From: CBHWET01 sp966112985
GTDB taxonomy: Bacteria > Verrucomicrobiota > Verrucomicrobiia > Limisphaerales > JACDHS01
Assembly (NCBI GenBank): GCA_966112985.1
Contig: CBHWET010000256.1
Span: forward strand, 1 to 7,687
DNA: 7,687 bases
Direction: 5' to 3'
Shown: positions 1 to 6,801 of the stretch, one piece after another
Position numbering within the stretch: the first letter of the stretch is position 1
Layout of the letters: each line of letters begins with the position of its first letter
Translations under genes and position numbers: made by a program
Notes under the pieces: model-generated
Told to the model about the DNA's origin: nothing
The model's database searches: none
Seen by the model: only the letters and a program-made list of their open reading frames with translations

Positions 1-1049
1 GCCGTTCCTATCTCGTAAGACCAGACTTCCTGGCCATCTTTCAACGAAACGACGTAAACGCGGCCATCGTCAGAACCAACGACCACCTTATCGTCCACGA
101 CGACGGGTGAACTTTGCACCTTCCCGCGGGTTGCGAAGCGCCATATCTCCTCGCCGTTGTCGCGGCGAACGCAATGGAGCAGTTTGTCGTGTCCGCCAAA
201 GAGAACTTTGTCAGCCGTAACTGCGGCAGAGGACATGTAAGGAAAGTCCCGGTTCTTGTAGCGCCAGACGATGTTTGTTTTTTCCAGGTCGACGCACAGA
301 AACTCATTGCCGTGGTGGCCGAAATAAGCGCGTTTGTCGGCGAGCGCGACGGAGGCGCCGATGTTGGAGCCGATTTCAATTTCTTTCAGTTGCTGTCCGT
401 TTTTCAGCGAGATGACGTGGAGCAACGCATCGCAGCCGCCGAATGCCGTTACGCCATCGCTGACCGCCGGAGAACCATTGATGTAATAACCTGACTCATA
501 AACCCAATTGGATTTGCCTGTGGCAGCGTCGACGCAATGTAATTTGTAGTCGTAGCTGCCAACGATAACTTGCGGTGGTTTTGAAGGGATGACATTGGGC
601 GAACCAACAATTTTGTCATCGGTTTTATAGGTCCATGCCAGTTTTCCGGATTTGGCATCGAGCGCGTAAAGCTTTCCATCGAGATTCCCGACGTAAACTT
701 TGCCATTCAGGAATAGAGCAGGGGATTCGATGGCGGTGCTGGTGGCAAAGCTCCAGATTTTTTTTCCGTCGGAAAAGTTCAAGGCGTAGAGATTTGTATC
801 ATCCGAGCCGACAAATACTTTTCCATCGGAAATGATCGATGATGCCTTAACCGGTCCCGCGGTCTTGAAACTCCAAAGAAGTGAAAGATCGTCGGGAAGT
901 TTATCAGCAGCAATCCCGCGGAGCGCCGAATCGCCGCGGAACATTGGCCAGTCTTTTGCCGACAGGTTGGCAGTGATGAATAGCGACAGGAATGCGAAGG
1001 CGACGAGCGCCGGTGTATGCAGAAATTGTTCTGGCGAGCGCAACTTCAC
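1..1049 (-). CDS. Exported PQQ-like (BamB-type) beta-propeller repeat protein, C-terminus cut by window edge
   Basis: The reading frame is open from a GTG at 1047-1049 to the left window edge, giving 349 codons with no stop. An in-frame TAG lies upstream with no ATG between, so GTG is the best start; a GAGGA at 1063-1067 is a possible but rather distant ribosome site (13 nt). Residues 1-31 look like a signal peptide: KLR near the N-terminus, a hydrophobic stretch at about 14-29, and LSA before KDW. Mature protein opens with DWPMFRGD (33-40), typical of propeller proteins in Planctomycetes and Verrucomicrobia. At least seven repeats of about 40 residues follow, each of the form 'GKVYVG..DG.LYAL....G...W', for example at about 76-100, 116-140, 159-183, 279-304 and 319-344. 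This is the PQQ/BamB-like blade signature. Such proteins are periplasmic or envelope scaffolds, or quinoprotein dehydrogenases; no catalytic residue distinguishes these here. The fold is clear, the function is not. Confidence 0.9.
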   Translation of the reverse strand, partial: MKLRSPEQFLHTPALVAFAFLSLFITANLSAKDWPMFRGDSALRGIAADKLPDDLSLLWSFKTAGPVKASSIISDGKVFVGSDDTNLYALNFSDGKKIWSFATSTAIESPALFLNGKVYVGNLDGKLYALDAKSGKLAWTYKTDDKIVGSPNVIPSKPPQVIVGSYDYKLHCVDAATGKSNWVYESGYYINGSPAVSDGVTAFGGCDALLHVISLKNGQQLKEIEIGSNIGASVALADKRAYFGHHGNEFLCVDLEKTNIVWRYKNRDFPYMSSAAVTADKVLFGGHDKLLHCVRRDNGEEIWRFATRGKVQSSPVVVDDKVVVGSDDGRVYVVSLKDGQEVWSYEIGT

Positions 1050-1150
1050 GTCGGTACCGGATTCCTCAGAATATCTGGTAAAGCGCGAACGATGGCAACC
1101 GAATATTACCTATACGTATTAATCCGCTTACACTAGATATTGAGGTTGTC
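1050..1150 (-). other. Intergenic gap upstream of the propeller gene, possible promoter region
   Basis: This 101-nt AT-richer gap separates the beta-helix gene from the propeller gene. Read on the minus strand it contains TAATAT (1103-1108) and TATAGG-like hexamers that could be -10 boxes, but no convincing -35 box at the usual distance. There is an 8-nt palindrome ATACGTAT at 1112-1119. I see no stem-loop followed by a T-run, so no intrinsic terminator. The propeller gene may have its own promoter here or be read through from gdhA. Confidence 0.3.
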
Positions 1151-2551
1151 CTAAAATTCAAAAGCGCCGATATCGAGGTGGTTATCTTTGTGGCGTGGAG
1201 CACTTTGCCGATTCGGGATGTACTCGAAAGCGAGGTCATTGTCAGGCAGGCAATCTTTGCTGAGGGCCGTCCCGGCATCACGGCATGGAGATCCTGGGGA
1301 TAAGTGAAAGTCTCCCTTTTCGGGGTTCACGAAACCCGGAGATTTGCCCTGTATGGAACTTCCGTCGTCGTTGAATGTGCTATGCGCTCCGGTGATGGGA
1401 GGCATCCAGTTCTCCGGAACCCAATTATGACTGAAGTGCAGAATGCCTTTGTCAGTGATGGGGTACATTTTCCCGTTTAATGAGGAATAGATAACGTTGT
1501 TGCGGCAGTCGCATTGCTCTTCGTTTGTTGCGAGCCAAAACAAAGCGATGCTGTCTTTCCGCTGTGAGATCACAGTGTTGTTGTAGAAGTAGAGTGTTCC
1601 TTTTCGGTAATAGCTGCCACGCCCGCTATCGCCGCCGTAGTGAACAATTTGCGTATGGCTCCCCGGGGTCTTTACCAGAACGTTGCCGTAGACAAACGTT
1701 TTGCGGTAGCTCGGATGATTGCGCACGAGCGAGCTGTCTTCGCCGTCTACGAGATCAAGGGCCTTGTCGCCGCCTTCAATCCAGTTGTAACGAACAACAA
1801 GACCAGCCGAACGATCTTTCAGATTATTGCCGAGGCAGTTCGCCCTCATCGGGCCGAATTGATTGAATTGAAACGTGAGTCCGATTGCCTCGGAGTAGAC
1901 GTTATGTTCACGGCCGCTCTTTTCGTTGCCATTGCCAAAGATCGAACAACGCTCGACCAGGATGTCCTCGGATGCTATGTCGTTGCTTGAGCTGACGAAA
2001 AGTCCATTGCCGCTGTCGTGGAGGACGCAATTACGGATCGTGAGGTGATGCGCTCGCTCGACGTAAAGCGATGCGGCCATCGCGAGATAATTCGTCTGCT
2101 GGCCTGCGCTGTTGGAAAAAGTATACGGCGGTCTCGCGCTTCGAATATCGAGATTTTCGATCACGACGTATTCTGAACGGACACCTTGTGGAATTTTTGC
2201 CCCACCGATTTTAATGACGCCGCGCGCGTCGCCCCAAAAATCCAGCTGTTTGCGTGTTGTTGCTCCGTTGCCATCGATAATGGGAAGTTCTCCCGCTGGT
2301 CCGGGGATACCGCGAAGAATCACCGGTGCGGCTTTCGTTCCTTTGCAAGAGATCACCCATTTTTCTTTATAAGGATCGGGTCGCCAGTGGATAAGCACTT
2401 CGTCGCCGGCTTTTAACGACTCCCAGGGAACTTCGCCGATTGAATGGAACTGTTGTTGTGGCCCGACCTCAAACGTTTTGGCGGCAACGGTGGAGCTAAA
2501 GACCAACAAAAGTGCTGCCGCCAACACCGCACCGTTGCGAAGGACCTTCAT
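1151..2551 (-). CDS. Secreted right-handed parallel beta-helix protein (polysaccharide-lyase-like)
   Basis: The 466-residue protein has a clear Sec signal peptide: MKVLRNG, a hydrophobic stretch at about 8-23, and probable cleavage after TVAA (24). It is therefore exported to the periplasm or outside. The body resembles pectate-lyase/chondroitinase-B type right-handed beta-helices. It has repeated short strands with N/D-rich turns: 'VVIENLDIRSA' (129-139), 'HLTIRNCVLHDSGNG' (169-183), 'ILVERCSIFGNG' (197-208), 'LVVRYNWIEGG' (251-261) and 'LYFYNNTVIS' (320-329). The block GNNLKDRSAG (241-250) matches what I recall of proteins annotated as polysaccharide-degrading enzyme. The C-terminal tail 'DFHLSPGSPCRDAG' (414-427) and final DIGAFEF are typical of exported bacterial beta-helix proteins. 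Substrate and catalytic residues cannot be assigned, so it could be a lyase, hydrolase or binding protein. The ATG lies 5 nt after the gdhA stop and has no visible Shine-Dalgarno, suggesting co-transcription and perhaps translational coupling with gdhA. Confidence 0.88.
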   Translation of the reverse strand: MKVLRNGAVLAAALLLVFSSTVAAKTFEVGPQQQFHSIGEVPWESLKAGDEVLIHWRPDPYKEKWVISCKGTKAAPVILRGIPGPAGELPIIDGNGATTRKQLDFWGDARGVIKIGGAKIPQGVRSEYVVIENLDIRSARPPYTFSNSAGQQTNYLAMAASLYVERAHHLTIRNCVLHDSGNGLFVSSSNDIASEDILVERCSIFGNGNEKSGREHNVYSEAIGLTFQFNQFGPMRANCLGNNLKDRSAGLVVRYNWIEGGDKALDLVDGEDSSLVRNHPSYRKTFVYGNVLVKTPGSHTQIVHYGGDSGRGSYYRKGTLYFYNNTVISQRKDSIALFWLATNEEQCDCRNNVIYSSLNGKMYPITDKGILHFSHNWVPENWMPPITGAHSTFNDDGSSIQGKSPGFVNPEKGDFHLSPGSPCRDAGTALSKDCLPDNDLAFEYIPNRQSAPRHKDNHLDIGAFEF

Positions 2552-2556
2552 GTTAG

Positions 2557-3813
2557 TTAAGGGAACAAGCCGCGGATTTTCTTTGCTTCCTGCACCCGTT
2601 TAATTCCAAGGCTGAGCGCAGCGAAACGCATCGAAATCCTTTGTTTTCGGCTCATGTTTAATGTTTGGGTGAAGGCACCTTCGAGAATGCGGAACAACTT
2701 GTCCATGACTTCACTCTCGTTCCAGAAAAAGCTCTGTAAATCCTGCACCCACTCAAAGTAAGACACCACGACGCCGCCGGCGTTGCAAAGAATGTCAGGA
2801 ATAATGAACACATCTCCGCGTTCGTTGAGGATAGCGTCGGCTTCGGGAGTCGTAGGCCCGTTCGCGCCTTCCGCCAAAATTTTGCATTTGATCTTAGCCG
2901 CGTTCTTTTCGGTGATCTGTCGTTCCAACGCCGCGGGAACGAGAATATCGCAGGGCAGTTCGAGTAAAGCGTCGTTGGTAACGGCATCAGCACCAGCGAA
3001 GCCGACGACCGTCCGTTTTTCCGCGACGTATTTATCGAGGGCCCAAATGTCGATGCCTTTTGGATTATATAATCCGCCGAATGCATCGCTAATACCGACG
3101 ACTTTGACGCCATATTTCGCCAGGGAAAAAGCGGCTATGGAACCGACGTTGCCGAAACCCTGAACGACGGCTGTGGCATTGCTCGGGCTCAGGTTGATGA
3201 CGTCCATCGCACGGTTGATCAAATAACCGACACCACGTCCGGTGGATTCGCGGCGGCCCAGTGAACCACCAAGCGACACCGGTTTTCCTGTGACGATGCT
3301 CGGAACCGAATGCCCCATGTGCATGGAGTACGTATCCATCATCCACGCCATCACTTGTTCATTCGTGCCCATATCAGGAGCCATCACGTCGATTTGTGGG
3401 CCGATGAACGGAATCATTTCCTGGGTATAACGACGGGTCAGACGCTCCAGTTCGCTCGGAGTGAGTTGGCGCGGATCGCACGTGATGCCGCCTTTGGCGC
3501 CGCCATATGGAAGGCCAGTGAGCGCACATTTCCAACTCATCCACATTGCTAGAGCAGCAACTTCTCCCAGTGTCACATCGGGGTGATAGCGCAGCCCGCC
3601 TTTGGTCGGTCCGAGGGTGAGATGATGTTGAACACGATATCCGGAGAAAACTTTTGTCGATCCGTCGTCACAATGAATCGGCAAGGCGACGACCATTGAA
3701 CGTTTCGGATATTTTAATCGATCGCGGTCTTTATCGGGAATCTCGAGGTAGTTGGCGACGAGATCGAACTGCTGGCAGGCCATGTGGAAAGTCGGATGAT
3801 CGTAAATTTCCAT
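2557..3813 (-). CDS. gdhA: Glutamate dehydrogenase (Glu/Leu/Phe/Val dehydrogenase family)
   Basis: It catalyses reversible oxidative deamination of glutamate to 2-oxoglutarate and ammonia with NAD(P), in the cytoplasm, linking nitrogen and carbon metabolism. The 418-residue length fits the usual bacterial/archaeal enzyme, a hexamer in known members. The N-terminal dimerisation/substrate domain holds GPTKGG with K71, WKCALTG with K95, and the catalytic GGAKGG with K107. D147 in APDMGTN is the catalytic aspartate. The spacing of these residues (24, 12 and 40) equals that of K89, K113, K125 and D165 in the Clostridium symbiosum enzyme. The Rossmann domain carries GFGNVG at 219-224. NAGGVVVSYFEW (344-355) with S351 is the glutamate-type signature and argues against leucine dehydrogenase. 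NAD versus NADP preference is not settled. The ATG at 3811-3813 has no Shine-Dalgarno but sits directly below a promoter, so the mRNA may be leaderless. It heads a minus-strand unit that includes the beta-helix gene. Confidence 0.96.
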   Translation of the reverse strand: MEIYDHPTFHMACQQFDLVANYLEIPDKDRDRLKYPKRSMVVALPIHCDDGSTKVFSGYRVQHHLTLGPTKGGLRYHPDVTLGEVAALAMWMSWKCALTGLPYGGAKGGITCDPRQLTPSELERLTRRYTQEMIPFIGPQIDVMAPDMGTNEQVMAWMMDTYSMHMGHSVPSIVTGKPVSLGGSLGRRESTGRGVGYLINRAMDVINLSPSNATAVVQGFGNVGSIAAFSLAKYGVKVVGISDAFGGLYNPKGIDIWALDKYVAEKRTVVGFAGADAVTNDALLELPCDILVPAALERQITEKNAAKIKCKILAEGANGPTTPEADAILNERGDVFIIPDILCNAGGVVVSYFEWVQDLQSFFWNESEVMDKLFRILEGAFTQTLNMSRKQRISMRFAALSLGIKRVQEAKKIRGLFP

Positions 3814-3819
3814 GACACG

Positions 3820-3847
3820 AGCGTAGCACTCGACGGATGCTGGTCAA
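3820..3847 (-). promoter_or_regulatory. Putative sigma-70-type promoter of gdhA, leaderless geometry
   Basis: On the minus strand TTGACC (3842-3847) matches five of six bases of the -35 consensus. After a 16-nt spacer comes TACGCT (3820-3825), matching three of six of the -10 consensus. Only 6 nt (CGTGTC) separate the -10 hexamer from the gdhA ATG, so transcription starting 7 nt below the -10 box would begin at the A of ATG. The inverted pair CGAG (3818-3821) and CTCG (3829-3832) straddles the -10 box and could be an operator half-site pair, though it is short enough to be chance. Confidence 0.5.
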
Positions 3848-3874
3848 TCCGGTGGCGCACGGTAGAATTTTTCT

Positions 3875-3887
3875 CGCTTTGAAAGCG
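3875..3887. repeat. Perfect 13-nt palindrome CGCTTT-G-AAAGCG in the divergent promoter
   Basis: Two 6-nt arms are exact reverse complements around a single central G. The element lies between gdhA and queE and overlaps the proposed queE -35 box (3879-3884). A one-base loop makes an RNA terminator unlikely and no T-run follows, so a protein-binding operator is the more natural reading. One such short palindrome can arise by chance in 100 bp. Confidence 0.35.
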
Positions 3888-3907
3888 TCGGGTGTCGATT
3901 ACATTAA
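3879..3907 (+). promoter_or_regulatory. Putative promoter of the queE operon
   Basis: TTGAAA (3879-3884) matches five of six bases of the -35 consensus. With a 17-nt spacer the -10 position is CATTAA (3902-3907), a weak three-of-six match; TACATT at 3900-3905 is an alternative with a short 15-nt spacer. The hexamer at 3902-3907 is again 6 nt from the ATG, the same geometry as the gdhA promoter, so a leaderless transcript is possible. No Shine-Dalgarno is visible before queE. Confidence 0.35.
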
Positions 3908-3913
3908 CTGTTC

Positions 3914-4657
3914 ATGTCTGAGACGCTGAACGTAAACGAAATTTACCTGAGCATTCAGGGCGAAAGCACCTTCGCCGGATTGCCCTGCATTTTTGTTCGG
4001 CTCACGGCATGTAATCTCCGCTGCTCCTATTGCGACACTGCTTATGCCTTTACAGAAGGAACCAGGAAAGTAGCCAGTGAGGTTTTAAACGAAATCCGGC
4101 GATTGGCTTCAACTTTCAGGAATACTCAAGCCCCGGGGACGAACCACAAGTTGCCATTGGTTGAATTCACGGGTGGAGAACCGCTGTTGCAAAGGAATGT
4201 GTTGCCTTTGATGACGACGCTCTGTGACGAAGGCTTTACCGTTCTTGTGGAAACGAGCGGTGCTTTAGATGTGTCGGCAGTAGACGCGCGCGTTCGACGG
4301 ATAATGGATTTGAAGTGTCCGAGCAGTGGCGAATCAGCAAAAAATCGACACGAAAACATACGGCATTTAAAAGCCACTGATGAAATTAAATTCGTCATTG
4401 GGACTGAGCAGGATTACGAATGGGCGAAGAAACAAATCGCAGAGCATCAATTGGCGAGTGTCTGTCCCTTGTTGTTTTCGTGGGTGGCCCCGTTGCAACC
4501 GCATCAACAGGATAAATCTTTGAAACGGGTTCCCGAAGGTCACACACCAATTTCCCGTGTTCAATTAGTCGAGAAGATCGTAGCCGATGCATTGCCTGTA
4601 CGTTTTCAATTACAGATGCACAAGTTTATCTGGCCGCCTGACCAAAAAGGGGTGTAG
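3914..4657 (+). CDS. queE: 7-carboxy-7-deazaguanine synthase (radical SAM)
   Basis: QueE converts 6-carboxy-tetrahydropterin to 7-carboxy-7-deazaguanine, a step shared by queuosine tRNA modification and other deazapurine pathways. It is a cytoplasmic radical SAM enzyme. The protein has 247 residues, normal for the family. Near the N-terminus 'VNEIYLSIQGES' (7-18) is the QueE opening. The 4Fe-4S cluster motif CxxxCxxC is intact at C33, C37 and C40, followed by D41-T42. SAM-binding TGGEP is at 86-90, ETSG at 113-116, DLKCPSSGE at 132-140, and the C-terminal QMHKFIW at 234-240. No queC, queD or queF homologue is in the window, so the rest of the pathway must lie elsewhere. It is the first gene of a plus-strand cluster; the aminotransferase follows after 15 nt. 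The start is chosen because it gives the full conserved N-terminus. Confidence 0.95.
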   Translation: MSETLNVNEIYLSIQGESTFAGLPCIFVRLTACNLRCSYCDTAYAFTEGTRKVASEVLNEIRRLASTFRNTQAPGTNHKLPLVEFTGGEPLLQRNVLPLMTTLCDEGFTVLVETSGALDVSAVDARVRRIMDLKCPSSGESAKNRHENIRHLKATDEIKFVIGTEQDYEWAKKQIAEHQLASVCPLLFSWVAPLQPHQQDKSLKRVPEGHTPISRVQLVEKIVADALPVRFQLQMHKFIWPPDQKGV

Positions 4658-4672
4658 GAACTTTTCTTTTAC

Positions 4673-5977
4673 GTGACGAAAACAAATCAAGCATTGCAGC
4701 TGCTTCGCGAATACGAATCGCGCAATGTAACGTTTGTCGATCCACATGGCGGGTGGCCAATTGTTTGGCAGCGCGCTAAAGGTGTTCACGTCTGGGATGT
4801 CGAGGGACGAAAGTATCTGGACTTTACGGCCGCATTCGGTGTGGCAGCTGCCGGGCATGGTAATCCAAGGGTCGTCAAAGCCGGGCAACGACAAATGGCG
4901 CAACTTCTGCACGCGATGGGAGATGTTCATCCGCATGCATTAAAGGCACAGCTGGCGAGGGAGCTGAGTGCTCTCACTTTTGAGCGTTGGTCGAAACGAC
5001 GGACGACTGGGAAAACAATTTTCTGCAATTCAGGATTCGAAGCGGTCGAGGCTGCTTTAAAAACAGTTTTCCTCGCCACCGGAAAGAGCGGGTTGATTGC
5101 ATTTGAGGGCGGTTACCATGGGCTTGGTTACGGTGCGTTAAATGCGACACACCGTTCTCATTTCCGATCACCTTTTCGTGCTCAATTGCGGCAGTTTGCA
5201 AAGTTCGTCCCATTTCCTTCGGATACGGAATCAGTAAATGCTGTTCAGCAAACGATTCAAAAAATTCTAAAGAAGGGAAATGTTGGTGCGATTCTTTGCG
5301 AGCCGATTCAGACGCGTGGCGGAATCAATGTGCCGCCACTGGGCTTTCTTCCGACCTTGAGGAAGATTTGCGATCAAAACGGAGTTCTGCTGGTCGTCGA
5401 CGAGATCTACACGGGGTTCGGCCGGACCGGAAAATGGTTTGCATGTGACCATTCCCAGGTTTCTCCGGATTTGATTTGCGTGGGAAAAGCCTTGACTGGT
5501 GGTTTCCCGCTGTCGGCGTGCGTTGGACGTGCGGATTTAATGGATGTGGCATGGCCTGCGAGTAACGGGGAGGCGATCCATACAAGTACATATCTGGGAC
5601 ATCCGGTTGGTTGCGCGATGGCGATAGCGCAGATCGAGGAAATCCGGCGTTTTGATTTGCCGGGGCGTAGTCTCGCTCTGGGACAACATTTGATTACGGT
5701 CCTGAATAAGTATTTCAATACGGATATCGGAGATTTGCAGTTTCAAATTCGAGGGATTGGTTTGATAATTGGTTTGGAAATCCGCACGAATGCGGGAAGG
5801 CCGGCGACAGACGTGAGTCTTGCCGTTATAAAAGAGATGTTGCATCGAGGCTATATTCTCTTGCCTGAAGGCGAACACGCGAACGTCATCGGTTTTACGC
5901 CGCCACTTACCATTACATTGCGCGAACTAACAGGAATGGTGTCTACACTGCACGATTGCATTACCCAAACTCAATGA
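4673..5977 (+). CDS. Class III PLP-dependent aminotransferase, substrate unknown
   Basis: This 434-residue cytoplasmic enzyme belongs to the fold-type I class III aminotransferases (the ornithine, acetylornithine, GABA and glutamate-semialdehyde group). Visible landmarks are 'VWDVEGRKYLDF' (40-51), the phosphate-binding CNSGFEAVEAALK (118-130), GGYHG (146-150) with Y148 placed to stack on PLP, CEP (209-211), VVDEIYTGFGRTG (241-253) with D243 for the pyridine nitrogen, and VGKALTGG (270-277) with Schiff-base K272. HTSTYLGHP (303-311) is the usual second-subunit loop. All core residues are present, so it should be active. The substrate cannot be read from the sequence. Residue 122 (Phe in NSGFEA) is bulkier than the Ser, Thr, Ala or Val more usual there. 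The GTG start is the only plausible one, because an in-frame TAG (the queE stop) lies just upstream. Its stop overlaps the rsmA ATG. Location between queE and rsmA does not reveal its pathway. Confidence 0.9.
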   Translation: MTKTNQALQLLREYESRNVTFVDPHGGWPIVWQRAKGVHVWDVEGRKYLDFTAAFGVAAAGHGNPRVVKAGQRQMAQLLHAMGDVHPHALKAQLARELSALTFERWSKRRTTGKTIFCNSGFEAVEAALKTVFLATGKSGLIAFEGGYHGLGYGALNATHRSHFRSPFRAQLRQFAKFVPFPSDTESVNAVQQTIQKILKKGNVGAILCEPIQTRGGINVPPLGFLPTLRKICDQNGVLLVVDEIYTGFGRTGKWFACDHSQVSPDLICVGKALTGGFPLSACVGRADLMDVAWPASNGEAIHTSTYLGHPVGCAMAIAQIEEIRRFDLPGRSLALGQHLITVLNKYFNTDIGDLQFQIRGIGLIIGLEIRTNAGRPATDVSLAVIKEMLHRGYILLPEGEHANVIGFTPPLTITLRELTGMVSTLHDCITQTQ

Positions 5978-6798
5978 AGCTCTCCGACATGAAGGATGTT
6001 TTGGCAAGGGAAGCGATTCAGCTCACTAAGTCGCTCGGTCAGAATTTTCTTCACGATCATAATCAATTGCAACGTATCGCTGGAGCAGGGGAACTGAGCA
6101 AGAGTGACCAGGTTCTTGAGATTGGACCAGGGCTTGGGCCTTTGACTGAACTCCTGGTTGCGCAGGCCGGAGAGGTCTTTACGATCGAAAAAGATCAACG
6201 GCTGGTCCAGTTTTTGCAAAAGAAGTTCCAAGGGGTTCCTAATTTCAAGTTGTTGCATGATGACGCACTGGATTACGTGAAGCAGCACCGGGATTGGGCA
6301 GATTGGAAGCTCGTCGCGAATCTGCCGTATTCAGTGGCGTCGCCGATTATGGTTGAGCTTGCACAAGCGACAACGCCGCCGGAGCGTATGGTCGCGACGC
6401 TACAGATCGAAGTTGCGCAAAGGATTGCCGCTCAGACGGACGATGATGACTATGGTGTTCTGACCCTTCTTTTGCAGATCCAATACGAATCGCGAGGCTG
6501 GTTTAAGATTCCCGCCGGCTGCTTCTTCCCTGAACCCGATGTCGACTCGGCATGTATTACTCTTGTCCGTCGCCAGGAGCCGTTACTCGAACCTAAGCTG
6601 GTTCCTGCATTTACCCGGATTGTGAAGCGTGCATTTTCGCAGCGGCGTAAAATGATGATGAAGTTGTTGAAGCAGGATTGGCCCGCCGAAAAACTTGGGG
6701 CAGCGTTTGATCGGCTGAGTCTATCGCCGCAAATCCGCGCCGAGAAAGTCAGCCTCCAACAGTTTGCCGACTTCACGAAAATCCTCGCAGAACAGTAG
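5974..6798 (+). CDS. rsmA: 16S rRNA (adenine1518-N6/adenine1519-N6)-dimethyltransferase
   Basis: RsmA (KsgA) places four methyl groups, using SAM, on two adjacent adenines in the 3'-terminal hairpin of 16S rRNA during late 30S assembly. Length is 274 residues, almost the same as E. coli KsgA. Motifs in order: SLGQNFLHD (20-28), SAM-binding EIGPGLGPLTE (49-59), acidic E72 for the ribose, D96/D97, catalytic NLPY (116-119), YGVLTLLLQ (160-168), FFPEPDVDSA (184-193), and the C-terminal FSQRRKMM (221-228). The ATG at 5974 overlaps the aminotransferase TGA as ATGA, a sign of translational coupling. An in-frame TTG at 5956 would add six residues (MHYPNS) but is less likely. There is no Shine-Dalgarno, which also favours coupling. 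The Nudix gene starts 3 nt after the stop. Confidence 0.96.
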   Translation: MKLSDMKDVLAREAIQLTKSLGQNFLHDHNQLQRIAGAGELSKSDQVLEIGPGLGPLTELLVAQAGEVFTIEKDQRLVQFLQKKFQGVPNFKLLHDDALDYVKQHRDWADWKLVANLPYSVASPIMVELAQATTPPERMVATLQIEVAQRIAAQTDDDDYGVLTLLLQIQYESRGWFKIPAGCFFPEPDVDSACITLVRRQEPLLEPKLVPAFTRIVKRAFSQRRKMMMKLLKQDWPAEKLGAAFDRLSLSPQIRAEKVSLQQFADFTKILAEQ

Positions 6799-6801
6799 AA
6801 T

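Noticed and set aside
114..494. Plus-strand open frame of 126 codons
   Set aside because: It is antisense to the propeller gene, whose minus-strand frame shows clear repeated blades over the same bases.
1102..1123. AT-rich imperfect palindrome around ATACGTAT as a defined operator
   Set aside because: Only 8 nt are perfectly symmetrical and no good -35/-10 pair could be fixed next to it, so it is mentioned only as part of the intergenic gap.
1525..1990. Two overlapping plus-strand open frames of 113 and 116 codons
   Set aside because: They lie wholly antisense to the well-supported beta-helix gene, show no recognisable motif, and look like by-products of its codon use.
3818..3832. CGAG-N7-CTCG inverted repeat as a terminator or small-RNA hairpin
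   Set aside because: Arms of four perfect pairs, no T-run, and overlap with a -10 box make a terminator unlikely. It is at most a weak operator candidate.
5956..5973. TTG at 5956 as the start of rsmA
   Set aside because: It would add only MHYPNS. The ATG at 5974 makes the classic ATGA overlap with the upstream stop and gives the normal KsgA length.
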